From assembly GCF_020852455.1 (NCBI RefSeq), contig NZ_JADZAT010000010.1:434001-498000 (forward strand): 64,000 bases of DNA. The letters are read 5' to 3'. The DNA is from Novosphingobium sp. (GTDB lineage: Bacteria; Pseudomonadota; Alphaproteobacteria; Sphingomonadales; Sphingomonadaceae). This document shows positions 43,784 through 52,691 of the stretch, one piece after another (within the stretch, counting starts at the first letter, position 1; every line of letters starts with the position of its first letter). The notes under the pieces were generated by a model, which was given only the letters and a program-made list of their open reading frames with translations, did no database searches and was not told where the DNA came from. Position numbers and translations under genes: made by a program.

Positions 43784-44905
43784 ATGTCTGACGGAGCAAG
43801 CGGGCGTTCTATCCCACGGCGCAAGGCGCTGGGGCGACTGGCTCTTGGCGGACTGACTTGCGCAACGATTGGCTGCGGCTCGGGTGAGGCAGCCATGCCG
43901 CCCAGAAGCAATCCCGGCAAGCGGTCCTGGCGGATGGGTTTTTCCCCCAATCCACCGCGCTTCACTGTCGAGGACGTGCTGAAGGGGATCGGCATCTGGA
44001 GCCAGCGCGCCGAACTGGTAATCATCCATGAAGAACTGCCCTGGGCCGACTTGCTGCGCGGCATGTCGGCCGAAGAGGTGCTCAATCGCGACAAGGTGCA
44101 ACTGGTTCAGTTTTTGCGCGGCAAGGGGCTGGGCCTGCATTTCATGCTCGATCTGACCAATGGTCTGGCCCGGGAGGAGGAAGCCCCGGCACTGGTCAAG
44201 GCGGGCCGCAGCCTGGGTGATCCTGTGGTGCAGGCACTGGCCCGCGACTATGCCCTGGCGGTCGAACGGATGCTGGCGCCCGAATGGCTGGGTCTGGCTG
44301 TCGAAACGAACCTGATCCGCGAGATTGCGCCGGCCCCGATCTATCAGGCGGTCAAGGCTACGGCGGCATTGATCGAAGCTGCCTTGGCCAGCAGCGGGGC
44401 GCGGGCGCGCAGGTTTGTCAGCATTCAGGCTGAATCTGCCTGGGGCCGGCTCGTGATGAGCAACAAGGGCTATCTGGGGGTTGCCCAGGATCTGACGGAC
44501 TTTGCCTTTACCCAGGCGCTGGGCATTTCATCCTATCCCTATCTGGGATGGGGCCGGCCGGACGACTTGCCGGCGGACTATTACAGCCGCCTGCGCGGGA
44601 AGAGCAATTTGCCGGTGATTGTCACCGAAGGCGGCTGGGCCAGCGCAAGCTTTGGACCAGTGGTCAGCTCCCCCGAAAATCAGGCACGCTACATCGAACG
44701 GCATGCTGATCTGCTCGACGGCGTTCAGGCGCTGGCCTGGTTCCAACTGCAATTCGCCGATCTCGATCTCGATACTTTCCCGGCGCCGATCCCGCCCAGC
44801 CTCCCCCTGTTTGGCTCGATCGGGCTGGCCGATCCGCAGTTCAAGGGCAAGCCTGCGCTGAAGGCCTGGGATGTGCTTTTTCGGCGCATGGTGACGATGC
44901 GCTGA
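43784..44905 (+). CDS. exported TIM-barrel (GH-A-like) protein, probable lipoprotein
   Basis: A 373-residue protein. The N terminus IPRRKALGRLALGGLTCATIGC combines a twin-Arg pair with a lipobox-like ATIGC. The mature part looks like a clan GH-A barrel: LGLAVETNLI could hold the acid/base Glu (strand 4) and LPVIVTEGGWAS the nucleophile (strand 7). No glycoside hydrolase family is certain, so a polysaccharide-cleaving role is inference. It begins 14 bases after cckA and may share its message. Confidence 0.65.
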   Translation: MSDGASGRSIPRRKALGRLALGGLTCATIGCGSGEAAMPPRSNPGKRSWRMGFSPNPPRFTVEDVLKGIGIWSQRAELVIIHEELPWADLLRGMSAEEVLNRDKVQLVQFLRGKGLGLHFMLDLTNGLAREEEAPALVKAGRSLGDPVVQALARDYALAVERMLAPEWLGLAVETNLIREIAPAPIYQAVKATAALIEAALASSGARARRFVSIQAESAWGRLVMSNKGYLGVAQDLTDFAFTQALGISSYPYLGWGRPDDLPADYYSRLRGKSNLPVIVTEGGWASASFGPVVSSPENQARYIERHADLLDGVQALAWFQLQFADLDLDTFPAPIPPSLPLFGSIGLADPQFKGKPALKAWDVLFRRMVTMR

Positions 44906-45064
44906 ATTATACGCCTGCCGGTCAGAATGCGCCGCCCGTCGAGCCCGCATGTTCAGCGTACAGCAATGATGATCTATCGACAGTTCCGGCCCGGGAGAAG
45001 GGCAAACGGGGGCCTGATGCAATGCATGCTGACCAAACCGAAGGGCGCGACAGGTAGTTTGGAA

Positions 45065-45706
45065 ATGGAAGTGCACAACCGCATCATAGTTGCCGATGAC
45101 CATCCGATGTTTCGCGATGCCCTGGTGCAAAGGCTCGACCGCGTTTTCGCCGATTCAACCATCGATGCGGTGGCTTGCTTTGACACGATGTTGGACTGCG
45201 CGCGCCGCGGAACCCCGCCGGTCCTGTTCGTGCTCGACCTGCTTTTCCCAGGAATGGACGGCCCAACTTCGATCAGCCGGTTGAGGCGGGAATTCCCGTC
45301 GGCATCGCTGGTGCTGGTTTCGATGCTGGAGGATCCGCAGGTCGCGCAGCAGATGCTCGAAGCCGGGGCGGACGGGTATCTTGGCAAAGGTCTGCCCGCC
45401 GGTGAAATCATTGCTGGTATCGAAGCGATCTTTGCCGGCGATTTCGTGGTCAAACTGGGAATGAGCGGTCCGGTCGGGGTGGTCGAGGAGACCAGCCTGT
45501 CACCGCGCCAGCTGGAAATTCTGGAAATGATCGTCAGCGGCAAAAGCAACAAGGTCATCGCGCGTGAGCTGGGGCTGTCGCCGTTTACGGTGCGCAACCA
45601 TGTCTCAACCCTGATGCGCCGTTATGGCACCAACCGGCGGGGGCAGATCCTGCAGCGGGTCAAGTCCCTGAACCTGGTCACGCTGCGAGAGGCGCAAGGT
45701 AGCTAG
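45065..45706 (+). CDS. NarL/LuxR-type response regulator
   Basis: A 213-residue regulator. The receiver domain has the acidic pair in [14 protein letters not shown], phospho-acceptor Asp58 in [14 protein letters not shown] and the Lys in [12 protein letters not shown]. The C-terminal GerE HTH is [20 protein letters not shown] and [20 protein letters not shown] take the ATG at 45065 as the family start; the frame further upstream is unlike coding sequence. Its 3' end overlaps by about 100 bases the convergent hybrid kinase, its likely partner. Confidence 0.88.
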   Translation: MEVHNRIIVADDHPMFRDALVQRLDRVFADSTIDAVACFDTMLDCARRGTPPVLFVLDLLFPGMDGPTSISRLRREFPSASLVLVSMLEDPQVAQQMLEAGADGYLGKGLPAGEIIAGIEAIFAGDFVVKLGMSGPVGVVEETSLSPRQLEILEMIVSGKSNKVIARELGLSPFTVRNHVSTLMRRYGTNRRGQILQRVKSLNLVTLREAQGS

Positions 45707-47347
45707 CATCGATCGCAACTGTGCGGGATGCACCGGTTTCGTAAGCAGTTCGACGCCTTCGCGGGCCGCCAGCTGTTCGACATCGCTGCTGCTGTGTCCG
45801 GTCATCAGGAAAGCCGGTATCGGCCGGTTGTGCGCACTGCGGATCTGGTGGATTGCAGCGATGCCCAGTTGGCCATTGCCCAGATCGTAGTCGGCGATGA
45901 TCAGGTCGGCCAATTCGGTCGTCGCTGGTATCGTCAGAAACGGCTGGATCTGGCAGCCCCAACGGGCCATCAGCGCGCTGACCCCTTCCAGCACATCCTG
46001 ATCGTCTTCGATTAGAATGATCCGCATGCCAGACAGGGGAGTACCGGTTGGCTGCGGTGCTGCAGCAGCCGTGTCCAGCGCAACAGATGTGCGCGGTATC
46101 AGCGCAATCCGAACAACCGTGCCAACGCCGCGCCGTGACTGAAGTTCAAGGCGCATGCCGCACAGTCTGGCCAGCCGATCAACGATATTGAGCCCCAGGC
46201 CAACCCCGCCGACATCACGGTCACCGGCCATGTGGGCGCGGTAGAATTCGGTGAAGATGTGCGGCAGATGCGCTTCTTCAATCCCGATTCCCTGGTCATG
46301 GACCTCGATCGAAACGGTCTGGCCGGTTCGCCTGACGCCGATCAGCACAGACGAGCCGCGCGCATGTTTGATGGCGTTCGATACCAGGTTCTGGATCATC
46401 GTCGAAAGCAGCACCGGATCGACCATCACTTCGGCGGTCGTCGGCACCAGTCGCAGGCGGACATCGTGCCAGTGCGCTGACTGCTCGTTCTGCTGGACGA
46501 TTTCCGCAAGCAGCGGGCCTAGTCTGGTGGGTTCGGGGCGCGCCGCGATCGTGCCGCTGTCCAGCTGCGCAACGTCAAGCAGCGACTTGAACAGGCCGGA
46601 CACCGAATCGAGCGCGCGATCGATCCGGTCGATTATCCCCTCGCGCTCCGCCTTGGTGGTCGATTCCCGCAGATTGCCCAGGTAGTAGCCTATTGCATGG
46701 ATCGGTTGCCGCAGGTCATGGCTGGCCTGGGCCAAAAACCGGCTTTTGACCTGCATTGCTTCCAGCGCCGCGTCGCGGGCCTTGGCGGTCTGCCGCAAGA
46801 GCGCCAAGGCAGTACTGGGCAAGACGATCGCGGTGATCGAAAACGTGAAAACCAGTTCGGGATTTGCCCGCCAGAATGGACTGAGCAGCGCCAGCGTTGA
46901 CAGCGACACCTGCGCAAGGATCGCTGCAGCCGCCATGTAGAGCACACCATAGCGCATCCCGTTGCCGATGATCACGCCGACCAGCAGCGCATAGATCAGC
47001 ATCATCGGCTCGCCGCCGATCGCCATGGTATAGGTCAGCACGAACATGTCGATCAGCAGCGTGCAGAACTTTCGGCCGACCCGATCGACCGGAAATCGCT
47101 TTACGATCCAGAAGACGATCGCTGCGTAAGCCGTGCTGAGTGCAGTGAACGCCAGCAAGTGGATTGCGGACTGATCGGGCAGGGGGGCCTGGCCAAGCCC
47201 CGCCCAGCGCGCCACGATGTAGCTGGCGCAGATCAGGCCAAACCACACCCGCACACGCGCCTGCCCCAGCTCGGCAGTCTGCATGTCGAACGCGGTGTCG
47301 AATCCGCGTGCGAATCCCGAAAGGCGAGGTAGCTTTCTGTCTGCCAA
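45605..47347 (-). CDS. hybrid sensor histidine kinase/response regulator
   Basis: A 580-residue kinase with about five to six N-terminal membrane helices (to residue 185), a DHp domain with His210 in [20 protein letters not shown], an ATPase domain ([24 protein letters not shown]) and a C-terminal receiver with probable Asp486 in [10 protein letters not shown]. The tail after the receiver ([21 protein letters not shown]) is encoded on the strand opposite the response regulator's HTH. Kinase and regulator are convergent, not in an operon. No ligand-binding domain is obvious apart from the membrane part. Confidence 0.9.
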   Translation of the reverse strand: MADRKLPRLSGFARGFDTAFDMQTAELGQARVRVWFGLICASYIVARWAGLGQAPLPDQSAIHLLAFTALSTAYAAIVFWIVKRFPVDRVGRKFCTLLIDMFVLTYTMAIGGEPMMLIYALLVGVIIGNGMRYGVLYMAAAAILAQVSLSTLALLSPFWRANPELVFTFSITAIVLPSTALALLRQTAKARDAALEAMQVKSRFLAQASHDLRQPIHAIGYYLGNLRESTTKAEREGIIDRIDRALDSVSGLFKSLLDVAQLDSGTIAARPEPTRLGPLLAEIVQQNEQSAHWHDVRLRLVPTTAEVMVDPVLLSTMIQNLVSNAIKHARGSSVLIGVRRTGQTVSIEVHDQGIGIEEAHLPHIFTEFYRAHMAGDRDVGGVGLGLNIVDRLARLCGMRLELQSRRGVGTVVRIALIPRTSVALDTAAAAPQPTGTPLSGMRIILIEDDQDVLEGVSALMARWGCQIQPFLTIPATTELADLIIADYDLGNGQLGIAAIHQIRSAHNRPIPAFLMTGHSSSDVEQLAAREGVELLTKPVHPAQLRSMLATLRLSQRDQVQGLDPLQDLPPPVGAITAHQG

Positions 47348-47359
47348 AGTAGGTCCCGG

Positions 47360-48130
47360 CTAGTCCACCGTTCGCCGATACAGATGCCAGGTCGCATGCC
47401 CCAGCACCGGCAGAACCACCAGCAGCCCCAAAAACGCCGGCACCATCGCCGCGAACAGCGTCAGCGCGATGATTGCCGCCCAGGTGGTCATCACCAGCTG
47501 GTTCAGCTGTACCGCGCGCAGGCTGCGGATGATTGCGGTCAGGAAATCGATGTCGCGATCGACCAGCAGCGGCAGGCTGATCACCGTCACCGCATAAAAC
47601 AGGAAAGCCATCATCGCCCCGGTCACCGTGCCCACTGCCAGCATCCCCAGACCTGCCGGGCTTTGCAGCAGTGACAGCGACTGCGATCCCATCCCGCTTT
47701 CCGACATGAAGATCGCGAAGATCCCATGGGCCAGGATCATCCAGAAGGTGAAGCCGACAAAAACGAAGCCGCCGATCATCAGCAGCTGATCATCTCCGCG
47801 CCCGCGCAGCGCACCGAGCACCGCACCCCAACCAAGCGGCAGCCCGGCCTCGCGCCGGCGGCTGACTTCATAGAGTCCAACTGCGGTGAACGGTGCGATC
47901 AGCGGAAAGCCCGAGGCCACCGGGATCAGCCACATCGAATTGCCATAGGTTGCCAACAGCCAGGCCAGCACCAGCCCGCCGGCGATATAGATCGACGCGA
48001 AGAACATCCCGTAAAGCGGATGCGCACGGAAATCGGCCCAACCCTTGCCCAGCGCCACGCGCAGATCGGCAAGCGTAAGGTCATTGGCAACCTGGATTGG
48101 CGGAATCTGGAACGGTTCTGACGGGTTCAC
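47360..48130 (-). CDS. DUF2189 domain-containing membrane protein
   Basis: A 256-residue protein with about six hydrophobic helices. LADLRVALGKGWADFRAHPLYGMFFASIY opens the DUF2189 domain, and VISLPLLVDRDIDFLTAIIRSL is its conserved late segment. Function unknown; such proteins often sit beside cytochrome oxidase genes in other bacteria but not here. It lies 12 bases before the kinase gene on the same strand. Confidence 0.85.
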   Translation of the reverse strand: MNPSEPFQIPPIQVANDLTLADLRVALGKGWADFRAHPLYGMFFASIYIAGGLVLAWLLATYGNSMWLIPVASGFPLIAPFTAVGLYEVSRRREAGLPLGWGAVLGALRGRGDDQLLMIGGFVFVGFTFWMILAHGIFAIFMSESGMGSQSLSLLQSPAGLGMLAVGTVTGAMMAFLFYAVTVISLPLLVDRDIDFLTAIIRSLRAVQLNQLVMTTWAAIIALTLFAAMVPAFLGLLVVLPVLGHATWHLYRRTVD

Positions 48131-48214
48131 GGGCCCCTCTCCTTGCCTGGAACGCGAGGATAAAGGTGAACCAGATCGGACGAGGGGGCAAGAGTGCTGT
48201 TGCCGCGCTTTGGT

Positions 48215-48799
48215 TCAGCCCTGACCGGCCAGCAACAGGTCAAGGATCGCGCGGTGCAGCGGCTGGCCGCTGTCGGGATCATGGGCCGTGGCCAGGTTGC
48301 CATCGATCATCATGAAGACATAACCGGTCAACGCGGCGCACAGCGCCAGCACCAGCGATCTGGCCGCCAGACGACCGGGAACCAGCTGTGCCCCCAGCGC
48401 AGCGATCGGCTCCAGCAAGCGTTCCAGCATGTCCTTCAGCGCCGGATCCTCCGTATCGCGCAGGTCGGCGCGGCCCATCAGGCGGTAACGATTGGGATAG
48501 GCTTGGCCATAGGCCACCGACACGTCCCACAGCGCCTCAAGCCGGGCGCGCGGTGCTGGTTCGGCCAGCGCCAGCGCATCGCGTGTCTGGCGGTCAAGCT
48601 GGTCCATGCATTGCACCGCCAGCGCGGTCAGCAATGCGCGGCGATCGGGGAAATGGTTGATTGGCGCCGCGTGCGAGACCCCGGCAGAGCGGGCACAGGC
48701 GCGGATGGTGACCCCTTCGATCCCTTCGCGATCAAGCAGATGCTGGCCCGCTGTCAGCAATGCCTCGCGCAAATCGCCATGATGATGACCGCGTTTCAT
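48215..48799 (-). CDS. TetR/AcrR family transcriptional regulator
   Basis: A 194-residue TetR-type repressor. The N-terminal HTH is HHHGDLREALLTAGQHLLDR...GVTIRACARSAGVSHAAPINHF; the C-terminal ligand domain is unassigned, close to the WHG (TetR_C) type. Two 15-base palindromes, ATTGAC-N3-GTCAAT, lie between it and the divergent membrane operon, 9 and 36 bases from its ATG, so it very likely represses itself and that operon. The inducer is unknown. Confidence 0.88.
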   Translation of the reverse strand: MKRGHHHGDLREALLTAGQHLLDREGIEGVTIRACARSAGVSHAAPINHFPDRRALLTALAVQCMDQLDRQTRDALALAEPAPRARLEALWDVSVAYGQAYPNRYRLMGRADLRDTEDPALKDMLERLLEPIAALGAQLVPGRLAARSLVLALCAALTGYVFMMIDGNLATAHDPDSGQPLHRAILDLLLAGQG

Positions 48800-48807
48800 T
48801 TGACTAT

Positions 48808-48822
48808 ATTGACACCGTCAAT
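48808..48822. promoter_or_regulatory. TetR operator 1 (ATTGAC-N3-GTCAAT)
   Basis: A perfect 15-base dyad, ATTGAC-ACC-GTCAAT, nine bases upstream of the tetR ATG. The identical half-sites recur 27 bases on, with a different centre, which is strong internal evidence for a binding site. Confidence 0.75.
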
Positions 48823-48834
48823 CACGCAATGCAA

Positions 48835-48849
48835 ATTGACAGTGTCAAT
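48835..48849. promoter_or_regulatory. TetR operator 2 (ATTGAC-N3-GTCAAT)
   Basis: A second perfect dyad, ATTGAC-AGT-GTCAAT, 14 bases before the ATG of the membrane gene at 48863. Part of it (TTGACA) could serve as a -35 element, so repressor binding would block that promoter directly. Confidence 0.75.
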
Positions 48850-48862
48850 ATCTGGATTCGCA

Positions 48863-49606
48863 ATGTTCTTCCCGCTTCTCGTTTTGCATATCGCCGCCGG
48901 CGCCCTTGCTCTGCTGGCCGCCCTGATTGCCATGGCCAGCCGCAAGCGCGGCGGCGGTCTGCATGCCCGGGCAGGTAGCCTGTTCGTCTTGATGATGAGC
49001 GCGATGGCCGCCAGTGCCGTCGTGCTCACCTGGTGGGAGCCTGACCGGCTCACCATGGGGGCCGGGCTGTGGACGCTCTACCTGGTCCACACCTCACAAC
49101 AGGCCGTGCGCAGCCGTGCCGGCAAGCTGGAAGGAACCGGGCTGCTGGCCCTGATCCCGGGCTTTGCCGCGCTGCTGGCATTTGGCGATGGGGCGCTGAT
49201 GGCTGCCCAGGCCCAGGACGGGCAGTTCGAAGGTACCGGCATGGCCGGTTTCATGGTGTTCGGCCTGTTCACGGCACTATCGCTGGGGCTCGATGCCAGT
49301 CTGATCTGGCGCCGGGCCCTGGCCCCGCGCCAACGCGTGGCTCGCCACCTGTGGCGGATGACCACCGCCACATTCCTGGCGGTGACCTCGCTGTTCCTGG
49401 GCCAGCAGGACGATGTCTTTCCCTGGATGCAGGGATCGCCGGTGCTGCTGGTGCCCTCGCTGCTGACGCTGGTCTTCCTGCTTTACTGGATACTGCGGGT
49501 CCGTTTCGCCCGCAACTGGCTGGGCGCCATCATCGGCTTCACCCGATCGAAAGCCGATGATGGCGCTTCGACTTCCTCCGCACTAACCCAAAAGGGCCAA
49601 GCATGA
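48863..49606 (+). CDS. membrane protein, DUF2306-like
   Basis: A 247-residue protein with seven or so helices. FPLLVLHIAAGALALLAALIAM, the GGGLHARAGSLFVLMM segment and LARHLWRM-like later part resemble DUF2306 and related haem-copper-like small membrane proteins with conserved His. The ATG at 48863 is the first after the operators; the open frame continues upstream only because it runs antisense through tetR. The next gene overlaps it by ATGA. First gene of the TetR-controlled pair. Confidence 0.75.
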   Translation: MFFPLLVLHIAAGALALLAALIAMASRKRGGGLHARAGSLFVLMMSAMAASAVVLTWWEPDRLTMGAGLWTLYLVHTSQQAVRSRAGKLEGTGLLALIPGFAALLAFGDGALMAAQAQDGQFEGTGMAGFMVFGLFTALSLGLDASLIWRRALAPRQRVARHLWRMTTATFLAVTSLFLGQQDDVFPWMQGSPVLLVPSLLTLVFLLYWILRVRFARNWLGAIIGFTRSKADDGASTSSALTQKGQA

Positions 49607-50292
49607 TTTCTACTGCGACGACCGGGCGCCTGATCGGCGCCGGCATTGTTGCCGGCTATGTTTTCGACATTGCCAACAACTTCTTCATCCAGCCAAGGAT
49701 CCGCACTGGCGAAGGGCCTATGGGTCTGTTTGCCGGAGCGGCCGGACAGCCGGGTCTGATTGGCACCGTGGTACTGATCGGAATTGTTTCAGGCGTGGTT
49801 TCGCTGCTGATCGCTGCACTGTTGTGCCGTGAATCGGTTGGTCGGCCTTTCGCCTGGCTCGCCTTCCTGTTTCTGGGCTTCAAGGCCACTTCGTTCGGCA
49901 TGGGCGGGGCGGAACTGGCCAGCTACCAGCTCTATCGCGCGCTCGGGGATGCGATGCTGGCCGATCCGGGCGGCGAACTGGCCAGGATGGTCGGCCCGGT
50001 CTGGACCCTGGTGACCGAGCAACGTAACGCGCTGCATTACCCGACCATGCTGCTGGGCGGGGCAGGGGCCTTCACGTTCTACCTGTTGCTCAAGCAAAGC
50101 CGCTGGGTTCCGGGCTGGCTGGCCCTGGCCGGACTGCTGGCAACCGCTTCGCAGATGACCGGGGTGTTCACCGGGGTGCTGGGCTTTGACGTGTCGTTCT
50201 ACTTCCTTGCCCCGCTGGCGCTGGTTCAGTTGGTGCTGGGCCTGTGGCTGCTGGTGCGCGGGTTTGATGAATGGGCCGCAGAACGGGGCTGA
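49603..50292 (+). CDS. membrane protein, DUF4386-like
   Basis: A 229-residue protein with six to seven helices. TGRLIGAGIVAGYVFDIANNFF at the start, FAWLAFLFLGFKATSFGMGG and the C-terminal LAPLALVQLVLGLWLLVRGF give the DUF4386 feel (a family of unknown function found near regulators). It is coupled by a four-base overlap to the DUF2306-like gene, so both answer to the same TetR repressor. Confidence 0.7.
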   Translation: MISTATTGRLIGAGIVAGYVFDIANNFFIQPRIRTGEGPMGLFAGAAGQPGLIGTVVLIGIVSGVVSLLIAALLCRESVGRPFAWLAFLFLGFKATSFGMGGAELASYQLYRALGDAMLADPGGELARMVGPVWTLVTEQRNALHYPTMLLGGAGAFTFYLLLKQSRWVPGWLALAGLLATASQMTGVFTGVLGFDVSFYFLAPLALVQLVLGLWLLVRGFDEWAAERG

Positions 50293-50328
50293 TCCGTTCG
50301 GGCAAACGAACGCTTACCCGGCGGCGGT

Positions 50329-50868
50329 CTATGAAACCTGTCGCAGCACCGCGATCTCTTCGCGCCGCCGGGCAACCTGCTCCTGGTGTTTGACAATGAC
50401 CTCGGCAACCCAGCTGGCCAGTTGCTCGATCGCCTTGGGGTGCAGAGGTTCGGACACTCCGCCAGCCTGATTGATCCGCTCGATCACCGGGCGGAGCAGA
50501 TCGACCGCCGATTCCAGCGTCGGATCGTAGTAAGTCCGCCAGTCGCGGAAGCGCTCGATCGCGATCACTGCGCGGCTCTTGTCGAGTTCGAGCGCATTGC
50601 CGAACTCGATCAGCAATTGCGTGGTCAGCCGCTGATCGCCCGCCAGGATTCGCTGGAGGTTGCGCGGGCTCATCCGCATGCGTCCGGCTGCCTGGGCCAG
50701 CGTGATCTGTCGTCGTTCCAGGTGGTGTTGAAACAACTGGCGGAACTGATCCTCGACTTCGGCCGGGCTCAGCCGGTGAGTGACCGCATCGCTGGCGACC
50801 AACCCCAACTCGCTATTGGGTTCATCCAATCTGGCGCTTCGCTTGTTGTTCTCAATTCTTCCAGCCAT
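50329..50868 (-). CDS. XRE-like helix-turn-helix regulator
   Basis: A 179-residue protein. Residues 45-110 form an XRE/Cro-type HTH: RRQITLAQAAGRMRMSPRNL, QRILAGDQRLTTQLLIEFGNAL. The C-terminal part is helical and charged, ending with a coiled-coil-like VKHQEQVARRREEIAVLRQVS. Target unknown. I take the ATG at 50868 (MAGRIENNKRSAR). It is divergent from recA across half a kilobase and convergent with the membrane operon. Confidence 0.78.
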   Translation of the reverse strand: MAGRIENNKRSARLDEPNSELGLVASDAVTHRLSPAEVEDQFRQLFQHHLERRQITLAQAAGRMRMSPRNLQRILAGDQRLTTQLLIEFGNALELDKSRAVIAIERFRDWRTYYDPTLESAVDLLRPVIERINQAGGVSEPLHPKAIEQLASWVAEVIVKHQEQVARRREEIAVLRQVS

Positions 50869-51263
50869 ATCAGATACCTCGCAACGCAACCGGATATGTG
50901 CGGAGCCGGAGCCAGGTCAAGGCCTTGCTGTGCGGCGCGGTGCCGAGACGTGTTTCTGTTCGGCCAGGCGGCTTGCACCTGGTGAGGCCTGCCTCTCACT
51001 GCAGGACCAGAACCCGGACCTGACTGCGATCCTGATCAACCGGTTTGGGCGCGCCCGATCCGGGGTGGTGCGCAAGGCTTTCCTACATTGCCGGTATGAG
51101 CCATCACCGGCGGCATCGACGCGCTTGTCTGCCATTCGAATCCGGGCGCGCTCGCATCCAGCCGAATCAGCGTGATCGGCGCGGCGAACCGAACTGTCGA
51201 CGCCTTGCAGGAAATTTCAGTTTTGACAGTGTCCATAGTGTCCACTCACCCGAAAATCTGCGG
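50869..51263. other. intergenic region between the XRE gene and recA
   Basis: Nearly 400 bases with no gene I can support: short frames on both strands have no ribosome binding sites or recognisable products. A TTGACA at 51223-51228 and the tandem GTGTCCA at 51230-51242 are the only notable short motifs. The recA regulatory sites start just after it. Confidence 0.4.
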
Positions 51264-51273
51264 GTTCCAGCCT

Positions 51274-51288
51274 GTTCCAGAAATGTTC
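51274..51288 (+). promoter_or_regulatory. LexA box 1 of recA
   Basis: GTTC-CAGAAAT-GTTC, a perfect alphaproteobacterial SOS box, 89 bases before the recA ATG. A further GTTC at 51264-51267 is one base short of the N7 spacing. Confidence 0.8.
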
Positions 51289-51289
51289 C

Positions 51290-51304
51290 GTTCCCCACTT
51301 GTTC
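51290..51304 (+). promoter_or_regulatory. LexA box 2 of recA
   Basis: GTTC-CCCACTT-GTTC, a second perfect SOS box 16 bases after the first (one and a half helix turns). GTTC 51301-51304 also faces a GAAC at 51310-51313. Tandem boxes suggest cooperative LexA binding. Confidence 0.75.
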
Positions 51305-51376
51305 CGTGAGAACAAATGCGATACATCAGTACCAAGTTGACCTTCCGGGTCGGCTGGTTAGGCAAGGGGACGTACA

Positions 51377-52444
51377 ATGGGTGCACAGCTCAAGCTGATT
51401 CAGGAAGGCAAGGACAACATGGATCGTCAAAAGGCGCTCGAGGCGGCGCTGGCGCAAATCGATCGCGCGTTCGGCAAGGGCAGCGCGATGAAGCTCGGCT
51501 CGAAGGAAGCGATGGAGGTGGAAGCGATTTCCACCGGTTCGCTCGGGCTCGATATCGCGCTGGGAATTGGCGGGCTGCCGCGCGGGCGGGTGATCGAAAT
51601 CTACGGGCCGGAAAGCTCGGGCAAGACCACGCTGGCGCTGCACGCCATCGCCGAAGCGCAGAAGAGCGGCGGGACCGCGGCCTTTGTCGATGCCGAACAC
51701 GCGCTCGATCCGGTCTATGCCAAGAAGCTCGGCGTCGATATCGACGAACTGATCGTTTCGCAGCCCGATACGGGTGAGCAGGCACTGGAAATCGTCGATA
51801 CGCTGGTGCGTTCGAACGCGATTGACGTGCTGGTGGTGGACTCGGTCGCCGCGCTAGTGCCGCGCGCCGAAATCGAAGGCGAAATGGGTGACAGCCACGT
51901 CGGCCTGCAAGCCCGCCTGATGAGCCAGAGTTTGCGCAAGCTGACCGGTTCGATCAGCCGCTCGCGCTGCATGGTGATTTTCATCAACCAGCTGCGCATG
52001 AAGATCGGGGTGATGTACGGCAATCCGGAAACCACCACCGGCGGCAATGCACTCAAGTTCTATGCTTCGGTCCGGCTCGACATCCGCCGCACCGGGCAGA
52101 TCAAGGACCGCGACGATATCGTCGGCAACACCACCCGCGTCAAAGTGGTCAAGAACAAGGTCGCGCCGCCGTTCAAGCAGGTCGAATTCGACATCATGTA
52201 CGGCGAGGGAATCTCCAAGATCGGTGAGATCCTTGATCTGGGGGTCAAGGCCGGGATCGTCGAAAAGAGCGGCGCCTGGTTCTCCTATGACAGTATCCGG
52301 ATCGGTCAGGGGCGCGAAAACGCCAAGACCTATCTCAAGGAAAATCGCGAAATCTGCGACCGGCTGGAGGCTGCAATCCGCGGCCAAACCGATGGTCTGT
52401 CCGGGGAAATGATGGCCGGTCCCGACGGGGACGAGGACATCTGA
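51377..52444 (+). CDS. recA: recombinase RecA
   Basis: A 355-residue RecA, the strand-exchange and LexA-coprotease protein. Walker A is [14 protein letters not shown] (residues 77-85 centre), Walker B is [12 protein letters not shown], and [28 protein letters not shown] covers the L2 loop region. The ATG at 51377 follows AAGGGG seven bases away and gives the MGAQLKL opening usual in sphingomonads; an ATG at 51419 also has a good site. SOS control is shown by the upstream LexA boxes. alaS lies further downstream, a common order. Confidence 0.98.
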   Translation: MGAQLKLIQEGKDNMDRQKALEAALAQIDRAFGKGSAMKLGSKEAMEVEAISTGSLGLDIALGIGGLPRGRVIEIYGPESSGKTTLALHAIAEAQKSGGTAAFVDAEHALDPVYAKKLGVDIDELIVSQPDTGEQALEIVDTLVRSNAIDVLVVDSVAALVPRAEIEGEMGDSHVGLQARLMSQSLRKLTGSISRSRCMVIFINQLRMKIGVMYGNPETTTGGNALKFYASVRLDIRRTGQIKDRDDIVGNTTRVKVVKNKVAPPFKQVEFDIMYGEGISKIGEILDLGVKAGIVEKSGAWFSYDSIRIGQGRENAKTYLKENREICDRLEAAIRGQTDGLSGEMMAGPDGDEDI

Positions 52445-52495
52445 TCTTCGAGAGCTTCCGGCCTGGCGGAGCCCGTCCGCCGGTCGGAGTTGAAA

Positions 52496-52539
52496 GGAGG
52501 GCGTTCCCGGTCCCCCGTACCCCTTCGGGAACGTCCTCC
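52496..52539 (+). other. first hairpin of the recA 3' region
   Basis: GGAGGGCGTTCCCG pairs with CGGGAACGTCCTCC over a 16-base loop, a 14-pair stem with one G-U. It has no T run, and lies just before the real terminator, so it may protect the recA mRNA 3' end or be a small RNA element. Confidence 0.5.
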
Positions 52540-52549
52540 AACAAACAGG

Positions 52550-52590
52550 ACCGGCGCGGTGTTCGGAAGCGAACACCGCGCCGGTTTTCT
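52550..52590 (+). terminator. rho-independent terminator of recA
   Basis: ACCGGCGCGGTGTTCG, GAAG loop, CGAACACCGCGCCGGT: a perfect 16-pair stem followed by TTTTCT. It is one of the clearest terminators in the window and ends the recA transcript about 105 bases after the stop. Confidence 0.85.
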
Positions 52591-52691
52591 GTGGATCGCG
52601 AGTATAGTGATCTTTTCATCAATCACGCATTTCGCCGCTTGACCAAATAAAATGTCGGGTACAAACACTTGATAAATAAAAGGAGGGGCGC

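Noticed and set aside
48194..48862. N-terminal extension of the DUF2306-like gene back through tetR
   Set aside because: The extension is antisense to tetR and would place both operators inside coding sequence. The protein family begins at the ATG at 48863.
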